Source: Mucilaginibacter cryoferens
Lineage (GTDB): Bacteria; Bacteroidota; Bacteroidia; Sphingobacteriales; Sphingobacteriaceae
Assembly: GCF_014205845.1 (NCBI RefSeq)
Contig: NZ_JACHCR010000002.1
Coordinates: 420,362 to 484,361, forward strand
Direction: 5' to 3'
Length of the DNA stretch: 64,000 bases
Shown here: piece after piece, positions 44,395 to 53,304 of the stretch
Numbering within the stretch: the stretch's first letter is position 1
Layout of the letters: each line of letters begins with the position of its first letter
Program-made: the position numbers and the translations under genes
Notes under the pieces: model-generated
What the model saw: the letters and a program-made list of their open reading frames with translations, nothing else
Databases searched by the model: none
What the model was told of the DNA's origin: nothing

Positions 44395-44418
44395 CGGAAG
44401 GGCTTTGGGTGGGGCTTT
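44364..44418 (+). terminator. terminator hairpin overlapping the end of the FAD gene
   Basis: AAGCCCCACCCAAAGCC (44364-44380) pairs perfectly with GGCTTTGGGTGGGGCTT (44401-44417), followed by TT. The loop itself carries CCGCT/AGCGG. The left arm lies in coding sequence; the stop codon is in the loop. Confidence 0.85.
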
Positions 44419-44440
44419 TGAGTATGTTTTTTTAGGAAAG

Positions 44441-44458
44441 TCTCCCCTTTAGGGGAGA
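44441..44458. repeat. REP-like short palindrome
   Basis: TCTCCCC-TTTA-GGGGAGA, followed by ATTTAGAGGGGCTTGGGC. It resembles the CTCTCC-TTT-GGAGAG element at 46174 in form and in its G-rich tail, and sits 20 bp from the end of the GH51 gene. Probably a member of the palindromic intergenic repeats common in this group. Confidence 0.6.
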
Positions 44459-44477
44459 TTTAGAGGGGCTTGGGCTT

Positions 44478-46028
44478 TTAATTCAACTCTAAAGTAACAA
44501 CCGATTTTGCAGGCAGGGTAACTACCAGTTTATCGCCATCTTTTTTAGCACCGGTAAAGCTTACCAAATGCAGTTTGTTTGGATTGGCAAAGGTGTTGAT
44601 ATCAGTGATATTGGCCGATGTTAGTACCTGGCCGGTAACCGCGTTCCATTTTACATCTTTCAACTCGGTAGTTATGGTAATAGCGTTATGCAAATCAAGG
44701 TTAACCAGTGAAATATGCACTTTGCCTGCAGCATCCTGCGAAGCCGAAGCATTTACCGCCTGTGTTTTTTTCCCATCAACTTCATAGTTCGGTACATCCA
44801 GTTTAATTGGCAGGTATTTGGCATCCTGGTGAACCTTGTACATATCAAATATGTGATAGGTAGGCGTAAGCAGCATTTTTTCCTTATCAGTTAAAATAAG
44901 GGCTTGCAGTACGTTAACAGTTTGCGCCAAAGCTGCCATTCTAACACGGTCGCTGTGGTTATTGAAAATATTAAGTGTAGTTCCCGCAATTAAGGCATCG
45001 CGCAGGCTGTTTTGCTGATACAGGAAGCCTGGGTTTGTACCCGGTTCAGGATCGGTCCAAACGCCCCACTCGTCAACTACCAGAGCTACTTTCTTTTCAG
45101 GGTCATATTTATCCATAATGGCCGAGTGTTTGTTCACAAGTTCTTCCATTTTAAGGCAGTTAACCATAGTACCAAAGTATTCTTTTTCGCTAAATTCCGT
45201 AGCCGAACCTTTCTTACCCCAGTTACCTGTAGGGATGGTATAGTAATGCAGCGATAAGCCCGACATGAGGTGCAATGGAATATTTTTCATACAAACCTCG
45301 GTCCAGTTATAATCGTCGGCATTTGGTCCGCTGGCTATTTTTTTAAGGGGGGCGCCTGGATAATCTTTAGCAAAGGCGGCATAGCGTTTAAACAGATCTG
45401 CATAGTACTCCGGTGTCATATTACCACCGCAGCCCCAGCTTTCGTTACCTATACCCCAAAAAGTAACCTTGTAAGGCGCCGGATGCCCGTTTTTTGCACG
45501 CATTTGCACTATCGTGCTGGTACTGTTAGAGTTAACGTACTCGATCCATTTAGACATTTCTTCTACCGTACCACTACCTACGTTACCGGCAAAGTAGGGC
45601 TCGCATTTAAGCAGATCGCAAAGCTCCAGAAATTCGTGGGTACCAAAGCTGTTGTCTTCGGTTGTGCCGCCCCAGTTGGTATTTACCATACGCGGGCGCT
45701 GTTCTGTTGGGCCAATGCCATCGCGCCAATGGTATTCATCGGCAAAGCATCCACCTGGCCAGCGCAGGTTTGGGATCTTGATTTTTTTTAGTGCTTCAAC
45801 CACATCCAAACGAATGCGGTTCTGCTTTTTTACAGGCAGGGTTTTATCAACCCAAAAACCACCATAAACGCCATGGCCCAAATGCTCGGCAAATTGCCCG
45901 TAAATGTGCTTGCTAATGGTTGTTTTAGAATCTGTACTGATGCTTAGCGTACCGGTTTGGCTGTAGCCGGTTGCCGAAATTAAACACAAGGCTGCAACGC
46001 CAAGTGATGAGAGCAAATTTCTTTTCAT
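44478..46028 (-). CDS. secreted GH51 alpha-L-arabinofuranosidase
   Basis: 516-residue exported enzyme. The ATG at 46028 is chosen because it begins the signal peptide (MKRNLLSSLGVAALCLISATGYSQ); a start at 46088 would only add a second hydrophobic leader. GH51 marks are ISKHIYGQFAEHLGHGVYGG near the N-terminus, LRWPGGCFADEYHW (about 80-93), the acid/base Glu in GIGNESWGCGGN (about 195) and the nucleophile Glu in VVDEWGVW (about 320). A C-terminal beta-sandwich completes the usual length. It cleaves terminal arabinofuranose from arabinan or arabinoxylan. REP-like hairpins lie on both sides (44441 and 46111-46205). Confidence 0.94.
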   Translation of the reverse strand: MKRNLLSSLGVAALCLISATGYSQTGTLSISTDSKTTISKHIYGQFAEHLGHGVYGGFWVDKTLPVKKQNRIRLDVVEALKKIKIPNLRWPGGCFADEYHWRDGIGPTEQRPRMVNTNWGGTTEDNSFGTHEFLELCDLLKCEPYFAGNVGSGTVEEMSKWIEYVNSNSTSTIVQMRAKNGHPAPYKVTFWGIGNESWGCGGNMTPEYYADLFKRYAAFAKDYPGAPLKKIASGPNADDYNWTEVCMKNIPLHLMSGLSLHYYTIPTGNWGKKGSATEFSEKEYFGTMVNCLKMEELVNKHSAIMDKYDPEKKVALVVDEWGVWTDPEPGTNPGFLYQQNSLRDALIAGTTLNIFNNHSDRVRMAALAQTVNVLQALILTDKEKMLLTPTYHIFDMYKVHQDAKYLPIKLDVPNYEVDGKKTQAVNASASQDAAGKVHISLVNLDLHNAITITTELKDVKWNAVTGQVLTSANITDINTFANPNKLHLVSFTGAKKDGDKLVVTLPAKSVVTLELN

Positions 46029-46107
46029 TGAAAACAGGTTTATGCCGTAAAGAAAAGAAAAAATAATTAATAAGTGTTGTTTTAACAATAAAAATTAATT
46101 ACAGCTA

Positions 46108-46205
46108 AGTCCTCCCCGAAAGAGAGGGGGTGAAAATATGTTATAATGCTGGTGAAATCTGAAAATTAAAGCTCTCTCCTTTGGAGAGGGTTGGGTGAGG
46201 CTTCT
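46108..46205. repeat. pair of REP-like palindromic elements
   Basis: Two related elements: CCTCCCCGAAAGAGAGGGGG at 46111-46130, and CTCTCC-TTT-GGAGAG at 46174-46188 followed by GGTTGGGTGAGG. The second lies inside the end of the thioredoxin-like gene and encodes its tail ASPNPLQRREL, a translated-repeat tail often seen in Sphingobacteriaceae (established only as a general impression). Confidence 0.65.
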
Positions 46206-46780
46206 TTTTCTAAAAACTCTCTAAACTTATCGGTATTGTAATCGGCAGCCCCTGTGCGTTTGTATTTTAAGGAGCCATCTTTACCAAAAATTAGGGTAGT
46301 AGGGATGCTGCCATCCAACAAAGTATCCGGAAACGCATTTACAGACGTGTACAGCGGCAGATCATAATTGTTTTTTTGGAGAAATGCATTGGCCTTTGGC
46401 GTGTTATTATCTGCATCAACCATTATAAATACTACCTGCGGATTGTTTTTAAATTTTTGGCGTAAATTATTTATCGATGGCATTTCGGCCAGGCAGGGTG
46501 GGCACCAGGTGGCCCAGTAGTTTACAAACACAACTTTGTTTTTTAAATTGGATATAGCTATGGTATCGCCATTGGTATCCCTGTAACGGTAATCGGGCAA
46601 ATTAGCGAAGGCCTCATGGTGATGGGCGTACTCGGTTGGGTCGGGCTGAAACATGCCCACAGCCATCAAGCCGCGTATCAGGTAGCTTTTAGCTGTAGGG
46701 TTTACTATAGTAATTATTACCAATATCATCATTGCAATAAATATGATATTGGACTTGATGATTTTTAGAATCTTATTCAT
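46166..46780 (-). CDS. TlpA-like membrane-anchored thioredoxin
   Basis: 204-residue protein with an N-terminal membrane anchor (IIKSNIIFIAMMILVIITIVN) and a periplasmic thioredoxin domain: KNKVVFVNYWATWCPPCLAEMP (about 93-114) contains the redox-active CPPC, with the cis-Pro in DGSIPTTLIFGKDG. The ATG at 46780 is preferred; a start at 46855 would overlap the YeeE gene and add a non-anchor leader. It reduces periplasmic disulfides or thiol intermediates. Following two YeeE/YedE sulfur transporters, it may reduce persulfide or thiosulfate cargo. The last eleven residues come from a repeat element. Confidence 0.9.
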   Translation of the reverse strand: MNKILKIIKSNIIFIAMMILVIITIVNPTAKSYLIRGLMAVGMFQPDPTEYAHHHEAFANLPDYRYRDTNGDTIAISNLKNKVVFVNYWATWCPPCLAEMPSINNLRQKFKNNPQVVFIMVDADNNTPKANAFLQKNNYDLPLYTSVNAFPDTLLDGSIPTTLIFGKDGSLKYKRTGAADYNTDKFREFLEKEASPNPLQRREL

Positions 46781-46799
46781 CTTTTCAACTAATTTCAAT

Positions 46800-47210
46800 T
46801 CAATGCGGCAATTTATCGCGCAGCAAACCATAAACCCAGGTACCGGCAATGGCACTCAGCAAGGTAACGCCAATTACTAAAAATCCACCACCTATCTGTG
46901 CAAATAACGGGCCGGGGCAGGCACCGGTTATAGCCCAGCCCAAACCGAAAATTAAACCACCGTATACATTACCCCAGTTAAATTTTTTTGTCGGGATGAT
47001 AACCTGCTCGCCAGATAGTGTTTTAATATTAAAGCGTTTGATAAGTAAAATAAACAGCAGGGCAACAATAATGGCGCTGCCAATTATGCCGTACATATGA
47101 AAGGCCTGTAACCTAAACATTTCCTGTATCCTAAACCACGATACTACCTGCGATTTTACCAGTACTATGCCAAAAAGTAAGCCGATGAAAAGGTATTTGA
47201 TGTTTTTCAT
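46800..47210 (-). CDS. YeeE/YedE-type sulfur transport protein, small subunit
   Basis: 136-residue inner-membrane protein with four helices. Signatures are the start FIGLLFGIVLVKSQVVSWFRIQEMF (about 8-32) and NVYGGLIFGLGWAITGACPGPLFAQIG (about 86-112), which carries the conserved Cys of the thiosulfate path in this family. It is half of a split YeeE/YedE transporter, known to import thiosulfate or persulfide-type sulfur. Its start is 1 bp after the stop of the partner at 47212, and the TlpA-like gene follows by 19 bp. Confidence 0.9.
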   Translation of the reverse strand: MKNIKYLFIGLLFGIVLVKSQVVSWFRIQEMFRLQAFHMYGIIGSAIIVALLFILLIKRFNIKTLSGEQVIIPTKKFNWGNVYGGLIFGLGWAITGACPGPLFAQIGGGFLVIGVTLLSAIAGTWVYGLLRDKLPH

Positions 47211-47211
47211 G

Positions 47212-47772
47212 TTATAACTGAAGTAGGTAGGGTAAAATAAACCAGGTCATCACAAAGCCACCTATCATAAAACAGCAGGTAGCCACCATAGATGGCCATT
47301 GTAGGCTTGAAATACCCATAATGGCATGCCCCGATGTACAGCCACCCGCATACCTGGTACCAAAACCTACCATAAAGCCGCCCACAACTATAAAAACAAA
47401 GCCTCTTAAAGTAAACAGTTGCTTAAAGCTAAAAATATCACTTGGCAGCAAGCCGTTAAAGTTTTTTACGCCTTGTTGTTTAAGCAAGGCCATGGTTTGC
47501 GGGTTAATATTTACAGGCTGATTGCCCGATAGATATTGTGTTGCTATAAAACCGCCTAAAATAATGCCGGCTGCAAAAAACAGGTTCCAGCTTTCGTTTT
47601 TCCAGTTGTATTTAAAAAAGGAAATATTGGCCGGCAGGCAGGCCGCGCAAATATGCCGTAATGAGGCGGATATGCCGAATGTTTTATTACCCACAAGTAG
47701 TAGCGCCGGTACTACAAGCCCAATAAGCGGCCCCGCAACGTACCATGGCCAGGGCTGTTTTAAAAAATCCAT
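47212..47772 (-). CDS. YeeE/YedE-type sulfur transport protein, large subunit
   Basis: 186-residue inner-membrane protein with about five helices. The ATG at 47772 (MDFLKQPWPWYVAGPLIGLVVPALL) gives the normal family start. The pore signature is GFGTRYAGGCTSGHAIMGIS (about 134-153), with the Cys-containing loop that passes sulfur from cysteine to cysteine in YeeE-type transporters. Another Cys pair is in SLRHICAACLP. It forms a split thiosulfate-type transporter with the product of 46800. A -7 box lies 20 bp upstream (47792-47799). Confidence 0.9.
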   Translation of the reverse strand: MDFLKQPWPWYVAGPLIGLVVPALLLVGNKTFGISASLRHICAACLPANISFFKYNWKNESWNLFFAAGIILGGFIATQYLSGNQPVNINPQTMALLKQQGVKNFNGLLPSDIFSFKQLFTLRGFVFIVVGGFMVGFGTRYAGGCTSGHAIMGISSLQWPSMVATCCFMIGGFVMTWFILPYLLQL

Positions 47773-47791
47773 AGTTAATATTTTGTATCGG

Positions 47792-47799
47792 CAAATATA
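47792..47799 (-). promoter_or_regulatory. -7 box TATATTTG for the sulfur-transport operon
   Basis: CAAATATA on the plus strand reads TATATTTG on the gene strand, an exact TAnnTTTG match 20 bp before the ATG at 47772. A second match (TAGATTTG) lies at 47814-47821, so there may be two starts. Confidence 0.45.
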
Positions 47800-47938
47800 T
47801 CTATTGTAAACAGCAAATCTACTTATCAACGCATGGGTAAAACACCCGCAGTTGCAACTTTACTTTTTATTTGTTTTAATAACATTGTAACAATATATTT
47901 ACCGCCGGTTGTATCCCTAAATTACATCTCCCGGTAAC

Positions 47939-48490
47939 TTGAAGAAAATTATTGCAATACTATTATTAAATGTACATCTGTTCAATTTGGGTGGATATCA
48001 TTTTGTATTTCAATATTTTATTCACCAATCAGAAGAACAGATAGTAAAAGAGATCTACGAAAACAAGATTGATGCTACTAAACTAGTTGAGATCAAAATT
48101 CCAGTTCATTTGCCCGGTATTCACAAATGGAAAAACTATGTACATGTTAACGGTCAGTTACAGTTAAAGGGGGTTTACTATAATTATTTAAGATATAAAA
48201 TGGCACCAGATACGATGTCGTTTATTTGTATTGCAAACAGTGTTAAAACACAATTGGTAACAGCTAACCTGGTAATTGCCAAAGAGTTTAATGATGTTCC
48301 GTTAAGTAAAAAAGGGCACGATTCATCGCTTAAAAAGGCGAGTTGGGGAGCCGAATATAGTTTTCAGATACCCGATTTTAAATTTGCTGCATTTTCTACC
48401 TTGCTTAAAACAAAGCTAAGCCCTATATTCTACCCTTTGAATAATCCTTACATTGAGTCGCCGGGCAAACCGCCAAACTTTAGCTGCTAA
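47939..48490 (+). CDS. hypothetical protein (183 aa), TTG start
   Basis: No family recognised. The frame opens with TTG at 47939 and begins KKIIAILLLNVHLFNLGGYHFVF, a hydrophobic leader that may act as a signal or anchor. Next come a charged segment (HQSEEQIVKEIYENKIDATKLVEIKIPVHLPG) and a probable beta-rich part with aromatic patches (HKWKNYVHVNGQLQLKGVYYNYLRYK). The end carries a Pro-rich stretch and a single Cys (SPGKPPNFSC). This style is common among Bacteroidota envelope proteins of unknown function. It is divergent from the sulfur-transport genes and alone on its strand, followed by 238 bp with no gene. Confidence 0.6.
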   Translation: MKKIIAILLLNVHLFNLGGYHFVFQYFIHQSEEQIVKEIYENKIDATKLVEIKIPVHLPGIHKWKNYVHVNGQLQLKGVYYNYLRYKMAPDTMSFICIANSVKTQLVTANLVIAKEFNDVPLSKKGHDSSLKKASWGAEYSFQIPDFKFAAFSTLLKTKLSPIFYPLNNPYIESPGKPPNFSC

Positions 48491-48728
48491 ATTAAAGCGT
48501 ATAAATTGTGATGTTTTAAATTGTGTTCTTTATCAATAAAGTTCAGTTCAATTACTTGTTGAATAATTAATTATTGTTAATTGTACAGTTTAAATCAGTC
48601 TCATCATTATATGCATCCCCAGTTTTAATGCTGAATAATTACTAATGGTATTTACTGAAATCCAAAGTAGTTTTTCTATTCAGCCAGTTTATTGTTAATT
48701 TATTATTGAATATCCTTACTTATATCGA

Positions 48729-49661
48729 ATGAAACATTCATTACTGTATTTTTACAGGTGCTGTATTGTTATGGCGTGTTGCCTTACTTTGTCTCAATAC
48801 GCTCAGGCCCAAACCGATGCCGATGCGATAATGATCCCTAAAAATTATCTTTGCGCCGCCGGTGTTTATACCCATAGCCAGTGGGATCATTACTGGGAAG
48901 GTACATTTAAGCGCGATGCCCCAAACCTGGGTACTGTAAGCTCCAATGCTTATATGCTGGGTTTTGTTTATGGTTTAACAAATACTATAGATGTATCCGT
49001 TTCCCTGCCTTACGTAAGCACCAATGCATCTGCCGGAACTTTAAGGGGCGAGCGCAATCTTCAGGACGTAAGTGCCTATGTAAAATGGCTGGCGCTTAAA
49101 CAAGAGATAGGTAAAGGATCGCTTACTTTCCATGCTATTTTATCAGGATCTATCCCCGCAAGTAATTACGAAGCCGATTATCTGCCCTTGTCTATCGGTT
49201 TACATAGCAAAAATGTAGCGTTACGCGGTTTGGTTAATTACCAGATAAGCCAGTTTTTTGTGGCCGGGGCCTATCAGTATGTGCGCAGGAGTAATATCAC
49301 CATTGATAGAAACTCTTATTATACTACCGAGATGCATTACACCAACGAGGTAGAAATGCCCAATGTATCTAACTATTTGGTAAGCGCGGGCTTCAGAAGT
49401 TTGCAATTTAATGCCGAAGCGGTTCTTACAAAGGTTAATACATTAGGAGGTTTTGATATCCGTAAAAACGATAACCCTTTTCCAAGTAATAAAATGAACT
49501 CCACATTGGCGGGTGTTATCTTCAAATACAGCTTTCAGAAAATTGCCGGTCTGGAGTTAACTGCTGGTGGTAACTATGTATTAAAAGGCAGAAACGTTGG
49601 GCAGGCCAGAACCGGTTATGCAGGTATCTATTATATTTTTAATACCAGGAAAGAGAAATAA
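48729..49661 (+). CDS. outer-membrane barrel protein, MetA-pathway-of-phenol-degradation-like
   Basis: 310-residue exported protein (signal peptide ending SQYAQAQ). The mature part alternates hydrophobic and polar residues as in a beta-barrel, with turns such as GLTNTIDVSVSLPYVSTNAS and ends on an aromatic-bearing strand (TGYAGIYYIFNTRKEK). This pattern fits the poorly characterised outer-membrane 'transporter' family PF13557. It is the first gene of a four-gene set, 16 bp from a haloperoxidase-like lipoprotein. Its substrate is unknown; it may let the oxidation substrate or product cross the outer membrane. Confidence 0.75.
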   Translation: MKHSLLYFYRCCIVMACCLTLSQYAQAQTDADAIMIPKNYLCAAGVYTHSQWDHYWEGTFKRDAPNLGTVSSNAYMLGFVYGLTNTIDVSVSLPYVSTNASAGTLRGERNLQDVSAYVKWLALKQEIGKGSLTFHAILSGSIPASNYEADYLPLSIGLHSKNVALRGLVNYQISQFFVAGAYQYVRRSNITIDRNSYYTTEMHYTNEVEMPNVSNYLVSAGFRSLQFNAEAVLTKVNTLGGFDIRKNDNPFPSNKMNSTLAGVIFKYSFQKIAGLELTAGGNYVLKGRNVGQARTGYAGIYYIFNTRKEK

Positions 49662-49677
49662 TTTAGCGATTACAAAC

Positions 49678-51234
49678 ATGAAAAGAAACTTACTTTATAT
49701 AATACCATCAATGCTTTTAGGTGTAGCTGTATGCAGTTCATCGTGTAAGAAAGATATTGTAGACCGTACGCAACAGTACCCTGCTTTAAACCCATCGAGC
49801 CTGGATTTAAATGCCGATACCTGGAAGCCCGTACTACTTAGCGATTTTAGTACATTAACCGTAGTTGCACCTGATGCGGTTACTTCGCCGGCCTATCTTG
49901 CCGATATTAACGAGATCAAAGCATCTCAAAGAAACTTAACCGCTGATCAGAAAGCTTCTATTAAGTACTGGAGTGCCGGAGCAGTTTTACGGTGGAACGA
50001 AATTATGCGCGAATTGGTGGCCAAACATAACGTTGCGCCATATCAAAATATCGATGGTACTTACCCTGCGCCAAACTCTGCAAATCCGTTTAATTATCCC
50101 GAGTTTCCGTTTTCAAACCCACCGTATGCAGCACGTGCTTATGCTTACGTGAGTGCCGCGCAATATGATGCTTTACTGGCAGCATGGCATTTTAAAAATA
50201 CATACAAACGTACCGCACCGTATAAAAACGATGCGGCAGTGCAGGCGCTTATTCCAACGTCAGAACTTCCGTCGTATCCAAGTGAAGATGCTGTTGTTGA
50301 AGGCGTTACTGTTGAGTTGATGAAGCTTTTATTCCCTACAGAATTGGAGTATATTAACCAAAAGGCACAAGAAGAAAAACTATACCGCATAATGGCCGGC
50401 GTTAACACCCGTGGCGAAATTACAGCAGGTGAATCATTAGGCAAGCAGGTTGCTGTACTATTTGCAGCCCGTGCCCGTGGCGACCGTGCTGGTAAAGCTA
50501 TCGGCACGCCAGCTGTATGGGCCGCACTACAAACTACGGCAATTGATCCGGGTAAATTTTGGGTTAGTTTAGAAACACCTAAAAGGCCTCCGATGCTGCC
50601 ATTGTTTTCAAAAGTACTGCCATTTTTGTTTGATACATTAACCGTTGTATCGTTACGCCCTGCCGCTCCTTACCTGAGCAACTCTGCCGAGTTTAAAAAA
50701 GAGGTTGATGAGGTTGCATCTTATAGTAAAAACCGTAGCCGTTCGCAAGAAGAGCAGGTTGCTTTTTGGGCCGATGGTATTGGCACTTATACGCCGGCCG
50801 GGCATTGGGATGCTATTGCTGCCGATGAGTTTGTAACGCAAAATTACAGCGAAGTACGCTGGGCTCGTAACTTTGCCTTATTAAATATGGCCGAAATGGA
50901 TGCTGCTATTGTATGCTGGGATACTAAATATTTTTACTTTAACCAACGCCCGTCTCAGGCAGATCCTTTGATCAAAACGTTAACAGGTGTTCCTAATTTT
51001 CCGGCATATACCTCAGGTCACTCTAACTTTAGCGGCGCTGCTGCAACGGTATTAACCTATTTATTGCCAGATAGAGGCAGCAAGTTTACCGATCTGGCCC
51101 AGGCAGCGGCAATGTCAAGGTTGTACGGAGCCATTCACTTTCGTAGCGATGTTGAAGTTGGTTTGGTAACCGGAAACGCTGTGGGGCAATACGCCGTTAA
51201 CAGAGGTAAGGCAGATGGAGCCGGGATAAAATAA
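49678..51234 (+). CDS. vanadium-dependent haloperoxidase-like (PAP2) lipoprotein
   Basis: 518-residue exported protein. The ATG at 49678 starts a lipoprotein signal (lipobox around VCSSSCKK). The C-terminal PAP2 domain has the three vanadate/phosphate-site motifs: Lys...Arg-Pro in KYFYFNQRP, SGHSNFSGAA (Ser-Gly-His), and AIHFRSDVEVG (Ile-His...Asp). These are the residues of bacterial vanadium haloperoxidases and related phosphatases. It either oxidises halides with peroxide or is a phosphatase; a halogenating role is inferred. It is flanked by barrel proteins at 48729 and 52172 and a DoxX-like gene, all in one direction. Confidence 0.88.
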   Translation: MKRNLLYIIPSMLLGVAVCSSSCKKDIVDRTQQYPALNPSSLDLNADTWKPVLLSDFSTLTVVAPDAVTSPAYLADINEIKASQRNLTADQKASIKYWSAGAVLRWNEIMRELVAKHNVAPYQNIDGTYPAPNSANPFNYPEFPFSNPPYAARAYAYVSAAQYDALLAAWHFKNTYKRTAPYKNDAAVQALIPTSELPSYPSEDAVVEGVTVELMKLLFPTELEYINQKAQEEKLYRIMAGVNTRGEITAGESLGKQVAVLFAARARGDRAGKAIGTPAVWAALQTTAIDPGKFWVSLETPKRPPMLPLFSKVLPFLFDTLTVVSLRPAAPYLSNSAEFKKEVDEVASYSKNRSRSQEEQVAFWADGIGTYTPAGHWDAIAADEFVTQNYSEVRWARNFALLNMAEMDAAIVCWDTKYFYFNQRPSQADPLIKTLTGVPNFPAYTSGHSNFSGAAATVLTYLLPDRGSKFTDLAQAAAMSRLYGAIHFRSDVEVGLVTGNAVGQYAVNRGKADGAGIK

Positions 51235-51258
51235 TACCCTGAACTAAGAATTGAAAAA

Positions 51259-52074
51259 ATGCTACGCTTAAAATCAGATCAAAATATATACTATACGCTT
51301 CGTTTTGCATCGGCTATGTGCTTTATAGGGCATGGCGCTTTCGGTATCATTACCAAAAAAATTTGGTGCAATTACTTCGGGATATTTGGCATAGGTCACG
51401 ATGCTGCTTATACTCTAATGCCTTACGTGGGTGCAATTGATATCCTGTTAGGCTTATCGCTATTGGTTTATCCTATACGTGCCGTTGCCGGTTGGCTGGT
51501 AATTTGGGGGATAGCCACCGCGAGTATGCGCCCTTTATCTGGCGAGCCATTTGCCGAATTTATTGAACGTGCCGGTAACTTTGGTGCCCCGTTTGTGCTG
51601 TTATTACTACAAGGCGGTTTTAAAATACCGTTAAAACAATGGTTTAGCCGAATGGACGACGAGGCAAGTATAAATGAAGCAACCCTTAAAACAGTTTTAA
51701 ATTGCTTAAGGGTTATAGCATTCTTGCTGTTGCTTGGGCATGGATGGTTAAACCTTATTCAAAAAGGGGGCTTAATTAGTCAGTACCATGCTTTGGGCTT
51801 TAATGACCCTGGCAAAACAGCGCAGATAGTTGGTGGTTTTGAAGTTTTAGCGGCTTTTTCAATACTTATCCGTCCGTTTGCAAACGTATTGCTGGTGCTT
51901 ATCATCTGGAAAATAACAAGCGAACTGTTTTATCCTAAATATGAAATATTTGAATGGATTGAACGCGGCGGTAGCTACGGTGTACTGTTGTCCCTGTGGT
52001 TCGTTGTAAAAAAGGCACCTTCTGTTTTATTAGCATGGCCATTTAAAAAAGCAGCCCATTTACGAGTTAATTAA
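51259..52074 (+). CDS. DoxX-like integral membrane protein
   Basis: 271-residue inner-membrane protein of about eight helices, arranged as two DoxX-like halves: LRFASAMCFIGHGAFGIITKK with DILLGLSLLVYPIRAVAGWLVIWG, then CLRVIAFLLLLGHGWLNLIQKGG with GGFEVLAAFSILIRPF. The paired GHG motifs at the start of each half argue for an internal duplication. The function is unknown; DoxX proteins are linked to quinone or thiosulfate redox. It lies between the haloperoxidase-like gene (24 bp) and a barrel protein (97 bp). Confidence 0.78.
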   Translation: MLRLKSDQNIYYTLRFASAMCFIGHGAFGIITKKIWCNYFGIFGIGHDAAYTLMPYVGAIDILLGLSLLVYPIRAVAGWLVIWGIATASMRPLSGEPFAEFIERAGNFGAPFVLLLLQGGFKIPLKQWFSRMDDEASINEATLKTVLNCLRVIAFLLLLGHGWLNLIQKGGLISQYHALGFNDPGKTAQIVGGFEVLAAFSILIRPFANVLLVLIIWKITSELFYPKYEIFEWIERGGSYGVLLSLWFVVKKAPSVLLAWPFKKAAHLRVN

Positions 52075-52171
52075 TTAACATAAAATCCTGTAAAAAATAG
52101 GTTTGAGTCGGGTTTTATTACCCGGCTTTACTATTCTATTGTTTAACCAATCACAAATACCTAAAATTATT

Positions 52172-53278
52172 ATGAAATTTATTTTCAGGGCATTTAGCGC
52201 CTTAGCTTTTCTTATATTATTTACAAACATTAAAGTAAACGCCCAGGGCTGCGTAGCCATCAGAAGTACAGGTGGTTTATGTACCATGGACGAGCACCCC
52301 GATAGCGCAAATGCATCAGCGGGAAGCTGGCTGTTTAACAGTAACAACCGCTATTTCAGATCATATAAGCATTTTATTGGTACCCAGGAGCAAAAGCAAC
52401 GCATTGCTTTAGGTACCAATGTAATAAACCACGCCTACACCCAGGATTTAACCCTTACCCGTATTTTTAACAACCGTTGGTCTTTTGCCGTTGATGTGCC
52501 CATAGTTGATAACAGCCGTTCGTCATTATATGAGCATGGTAATAAAGAACGTTTGAGCACACACTCATTTGGCCTGGGCGACATTCGTTTTACCACCTAT
52601 GCCTGGTTGTTAAACCCGGCAAAAGCCCGTAAAGGAAATATCCAGGTTGGTTTGGGCTTAAAGCTGGCTACCGGGAACTACAACTACCAGGACTATTTTT
52701 ACCATACCGGCGCAAATGATACGCGCACTTTAGGCCCTGTTGATCAATCTATTCAATTAGGAGATGGAGGCACCGGTATCACTACCGAAATTAATACCTA
52801 CTATAATTTTACCCACAAATTTGGCCTTTATGGCAGTTTCTATTACCTCATTAGCCCTCGCGACCAAAATGGTGTTTCGACAGCGCGTGGTAGTACCCCA
52901 AATGCGAAAGCTGTAGCCAATGGCAGCGATGTTATGAGCGTGCCAGATCAGGTAATGATAAGGGGAGGAGCGAGTTATGGAATAAGCAAGTTTGATTTTT
53001 CGGCAGGTGCGCGCTACGAGTGCTTACCGGTTCATGACCTGGTTGGAGGCAGTGATGGTTTCAGAAGACCGGGTTACATTATTTCGGCCGAACCAGGTGT
53101 AACCTACCGCCTTAAGTCGCTTTCTATTTATGCATTTGTGCCTGTTGCTTTAAAACGCGACCGTACACAAAGTGTGCCTGATAAAATTACAACAAGCCTT
53201 ACAGGTGTTTATACCCAGGGCGACGCGGCCTTTGCCGATTACGCCATAAATATTGGAATTACGTACAGATTTAAATAA
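52172..53278 (+). CDS. outer-membrane barrel transporter-like protein
   Basis: 368-residue exported protein; the ATG at 52172 starts a good signal peptide (MKFIFRAFSALAFLILFTNIKVNAQ), while a TTG at 52103 would put 23 residues in front of it. The mature N-terminus has three Cys (QGCVAIRSTGGLCTMDEH). The rest is a beta-barrel with many Tyr/Asn turns (YNFTHKFGLYGSFYYLISPRDQNG) and ends GITYRFK, a typical outer-membrane C-terminal aromatic signature. It pairs with the barrel gene at 48729 in the haloperoxidase set. A terminator follows at 53305. Confidence 0.75.
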   Translation: MKFIFRAFSALAFLILFTNIKVNAQGCVAIRSTGGLCTMDEHPDSANASAGSWLFNSNNRYFRSYKHFIGTQEQKQRIALGTNVINHAYTQDLTLTRIFNNRWSFAVDVPIVDNSRSSLYEHGNKERLSTHSFGLGDIRFTTYAWLLNPAKARKGNIQVGLGLKLATGNYNYQDYFYHTGANDTRTLGPVDQSIQLGDGGTGITTEINTYYNFTHKFGLYGSFYYLISPRDQNGVSTARGSTPNAKAVANGSDVMSVPDQVMIRGGASYGISKFDFSAGARYECLPVHDLVGGSDGFRRPGYIISAEPGVTYRLKSLSIYAFVPVALKRDRTQSVPDKITTSLTGVYTQGDAAFADYAINIGITYRFK

Positions 53279-53304
53279 GGTTGATTTTTATGATTTAACG
53301 AGAG

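Noticed and set aside
45270..45791. 173-residue plus-strand frame
   Set aside because: It is antisense to the GH51 catalytic region and lacks any domain pattern.
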